Below, piece by piece: positions 5,885-8,113 of a stretch of 8,113 bases of DNA. The position numbers and the translations under genes were made by a program. Within the stretch, counting starts at the first letter, position 1, and each line of letters begins with the position of its first letter. Under the pieces are notes generated by a model, which saw nothing but the letters and a program-made list of their open reading frames with translations, searched no databases and was not told where the DNA came from. Where the stretch lies: contig CAYXGE010000081.1 in NCBI GenBank assembly GCA_964464435.1, forward strand, positions 1 through 8,113, given 5' to 3'. Source of the stretch: CAYXGE01 sp964464435 (GTDB taxonomy: Bacteria; Pseudomonadota; Gammaproteobacteria; Burkholderiales; Methylophilaceae).

Positions 5885-8113
5885 TGCAACGCAATCTACA
5901 TAGTAGGTAGATTTGCCATCTATGGTTTGTTTAACCAAGCCATGTACATCGGTTTCAAAACCAGGAAAGCGTTCATTAAATTCACGCGCAAATTTTAAGT
6001 AGCGCATAATAATTTGGTTAAATTGCTCACCCGGAATTAATAAAGGAATGCCTGGTGGGTATGGCGTAAGCAACACAGCGGTAATACGGCCTTCTAGCTC
6101 ATCAATTGGCACACGTTCAATCTCTCGATGTGCCATTTTAGCAAACGCATCAGTTGGCTTCATGGCTGGCACCATATCAGATAAATACATCTCTGTGGTT
6201 AAACGCGCAACATCGTTTTGTTTATACACTTCATGAATTTGTGTGCACAAATCACGTAAGCCCATGCGCTCGTAGCGAGGATTTTTTTGCACAAACTCAG
6301 GAAGCACTTTCCATAGCGGTTGGTTTTTATCGTAGTCATCTTTAAATTGCTGTAGAGCCGCTACCATGGTGTTCCAGCGGCCTTTAGTAATGCCGATAGT
6401 GAACATGATAAAAAATGAGTACAAGCCTGTTTTTTCAACAATAACACCGTGTTCAGCTAAGTATTTGGTAACAATTGCTGCAGGAATACCAAATTCTTCA
6501 GAAAAGTCGCCATCAATATCTAAGCCTGGGGTAATAATGGTGGCTTTAATCGGGTCAAGCATGTTAAAGCCTTCTGCCAAGTTACCAAAACCATGCCAGC
6601 TTTCATTGGCTTTTAGCATCCAAGCTTCGCGCTCTTCAATACCTTCTTCAGAGAGGTCATTTGGCCCCCATACCTTAAACCACCAGTCAGCGCCCCATTC
6701 TTCATCTACCTTGCGCATCGCACGGCGGAAATCTAAGGCCTCCATAATCGACTCTTCAACCAAGGCAGTGCCGCCCGGCGCTTCCATCATGGCGGCAGCC
6801 ACATCAATACTCGCCACAATCGAATATTGAGGGCTGGTTGAGGTATGCATTAAGTAAGCTTCATTAAAAATGTCACGGTCGAGTTTATTGTTTTCGGCAT
6901 CTTGCACCAAAATCTGTGAAGCTTGGCTTAAGCCAGCCAACAATTTGTGTGTGGATTGCGTTGAGAACACCATCGACTCTTTACAACGCGGACGGCCTTC
7001 ACCAATCGCGTGATAATCCCCATAAAAATCGTGGAAAGTGGCGTGTGGCAACCATGCTTCGTCAAAGTGCAAGGTGTCAATTTTGCCATCGAGCATTTCT
7101 TTGATTTCTTCAACGTTGTATAGCACGCCATCGTAAGTAGATTGTGTGATAGTAAGCACACGTGGTTTAGCATTTTTATCTAAAATAAATGGGTTGCGGT
7201 CGATTTTCTTTTGAATTTGCTCCCAAGCAAACTCACTTTTTGGAATCGGCCCAATAATCCCAAAGTGGTTACGGGTTGGCATTAAAAATACAGGCACTGC
7301 GCCTGTCATAATAATAGAGTGCAATACAGACTTATGGCAGTTACGGTCTACCACCACCACATCGCCTGGTGCAACGGTGCTGTTCCACACCATTTTGTTA
7401 GAGGTAGAGGTGCCGTTAGTCACAAAGTACAAATGGTCACAATTATAAATACGCGCCGCATTGCGCTCAGACGCGGCTACTGGGCCTGTGTGGTCGAGCA
7501 ATTGCCCTAGTTCATCTACCGCATTACATACGTCGGCACGGAGCATGTTTTCACCAAAAAACTGGTGAAACATTTGCCCAACGGGCGATTTTAAAAACGC
7601 CACACCACCAGAGTGGCCAGGGCAGTGCCATGAGTAAGAGCCATCTGCGGCATAATGCGTCAGCGCCTTAAAGAATGGCGGCGGCAGACTATCTAAATAG
7701 GCTTTAGCCTCGCGAATAATCAAACGTGCCACAAACTCAGGGGTGTCTTCATTCATGTGAATAAAGCCATGCAACTCCCGCAGTACATCGTTAGGAATAT
7801 GCCGGCTGGTGCGTGTTTCACCATGCAAGAAGATAGGAATCTCTTCATTACGGTAGCGAATTTCCGTCACAAAGCTCCGTAGTTGCTCTATCGCTTCTGG
7901 TTTTTCTTCAACAATTTCTTCATCGTCAATCGACAAAATAAAAGCTGATGCACGGCTTTGTTGCTGCGCAAAAGAGGTCAAGTCACCATAGCTGGTAACA
8001 CCCAAAACTTCTGTACCTTCATCTTCAATAGCTTTAGCCAGCACACGTATGCCTAGGCCAGATGAGTTTTCTGAACGGAAATCTTCGTCGATAATGACGA
8101 CAGGAAAGCGAAA
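5879..8113 (-). CDS. AdiA-like PLP-dependent arginine/lysine/ornithine decarboxylase, 5' edge cut by the window
   Basis: Fold type I PLP enzyme of the large biodegradative-type family (AdiA, LdcI, SpeC), removing CO2 from a basic amino acid to give a di- or polyamine. The frame runs to the window edge, giving 744 visible residues beginning FRFPVVIIDEDFRSENSSGLG. The GTG at 8044 is internal, and probably only a couple of residues are missing. Visible numbering: an N-terminal receiver-like wing domain (about 1-135), then the core with SWHCPGHSGG (about 161-170), FVTNGTSTSNK, the PLP-ring Asp in LHFDEAW (D351), and the PLP lysine K390 in STQSTHKLLAGLSQAS. Further on are ESWHGF and LDPIK, then the C-terminal PYPPGIPLLIPGE. 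The ESWHGF...MLDPIK and TSPQYSI stretches look closer to AdiA than to LdcI as I recall them, so arginine is the favoured substrate, but this cannot be settled by eye. No adjacent antiporter is visible downstream. It is separated from the transglycosylase gene by 96 bp with a hairpin and a new promoter. Confidence 0.92.
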   Translation of the reverse strand, partial: FRFPVVIIDEDFRSENSSGLGIRVLAKAIEDEGTEVLGVTSYGDLTSFAQQQSRASAFILSIDDEEIVEEKPEAIEQLRSFVTEIRYRNEEIPIFLHGETRTSRHIPNDVLRELHGFIHMNEDTPEFVARLIIREAKAYLDSLPPPFFKALTHYAADGSYSWHCPGHSGGVAFLKSPVGQMFHQFFGENMLRADVCNAVDELGQLLDHTGPVAASERNAARIYNCDHLYFVTNGTSTSNKMVWNSTVAPGDVVVVDRNCHKSVLHSIIMTGAVPVFLMPTRNHFGIIGPIPKSEFAWEQIQKKIDRNPFILDKNAKPRVLTITQSTYDGVLYNVEEIKEMLDGKIDTLHFDEAWLPHATFHDFYGDYHAIGEGRPRCKESMVFSTQSTHKLLAGLSQASQILVQDAENNKLDRDIFNEAYLMHTSTSPQYSIVASIDVAAAMMEAPGGTALVEESIMEALDFRRAMRKVDEEWGADWWFKVWGPNDLSEEGIEEREAWMLKANESWHGFGNLAEGFNMLDPIKATIITPGLDIDGDFSEEFGIPAAIVTKYLAEHGVIVEKTGLYSFFIMFTIGITKGRWNTMVAALQQFKDDYDKNQPLWKVLPEFVQKNPRYERMGLRDLCTQIHEVYKQNDVARLTTEMYLSDMVPAMKPTDAFAKMAHREIERVPIDELEGRITAVLLTPYPPGIPLLIPGEQFNQIIMRYLKFAREFNERFPGFETDVHGLVKQTIDGKSTYYVDCVAQ

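Noticed and set aside
6366..6830. 154-codon open frame on the + strand opposite the decarboxylase
   Set aside because: Antisense shadow of a well-supported conserved gene, with no recognisable domain or ribosome binding site.
8042..8044. GTG as the start of the decarboxylase
   Set aside because: The frame continues to the window end with a conserved wing-domain N-terminus (VVIIDEDFRSE).
1..8113. Search for mobile elements, tRNAs, CRISPR repeats, riboswitches or a hidden accessory system
   Set aside because: Nearly all bases are in conserved genes. The only non-coding stretches are 43 bp and 96 bp (plus 3 bp), and neither holds such an element. I find nothing supporting a novel defence or mobile system.

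Overview
The window reads as an ordinary, tightly packed chromosomal segment from a Gram-negative proteobacterium, most likely a betaproteobacterium. A Methylophilaceae-like methylotroph is my best guess, from the moderate-to-low GC feel and the style of the proteins; this is inference, not proof. The contents are housekeeping and envelope-signalling genes. I see no mobile element, CRISPR array, RNA gene or defence system, and no strong candidate for an undescribed system.

Layout: the left edge cuts into thyA (thymidylate synthase, + strand, first ~28 residues missing). Its stop codon overlaps tail-to-tail with glrR, the last gene of a three-gene minus-strand operon: glrK (sensor kinase, TTG start), qseG-like lipoprotein and glrR (sigma-54 response regulator). 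The genes are joined by two ATGA stop/start overlaps. The gene order matches the enterobacterial glrK-qseG-glrR (qseEGF) cluster, but here it sits between thyA and folA, and there is no room for the sRNA gene glmY that precedes it in E. coli. Divergently from glrK, folA (dihydrofolate reductase) starts 6 bp after a perfect TATAAT, so its mRNA may be leaderless. folA ends 3 bp from the end of a convergent minus-strand gene for an exported Sel1-repeat/lytic transglycosylase protein. That gene is interrupted by a 100-N scaffold gap. Its upstream region carries a plausible sigma-70 promoter with a perfect 6-4-6 dyad in the spacer. The right third is a large AdiA-like PLP-dependent amino-acid decarboxylase on the minus strand, missing only its first few codons at the window edge.

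Functional links: ThyA and FolA form one metabolic cycle, since ThyA turns methylene-THF into DHF and FolA reduces it back, and they flank the kinase cassette. GlrK, QseG and GlrR form one envelope-sensing circuit spanning outer membrane, inner membrane and sigma-54 transcription. The lytic transglycosylase acts on peptidoglycan in the periplasm. The decarboxylase makes a polyamine or diamine and consumes a proton. No sequence evidence ties the last two to the GlrR regulon.
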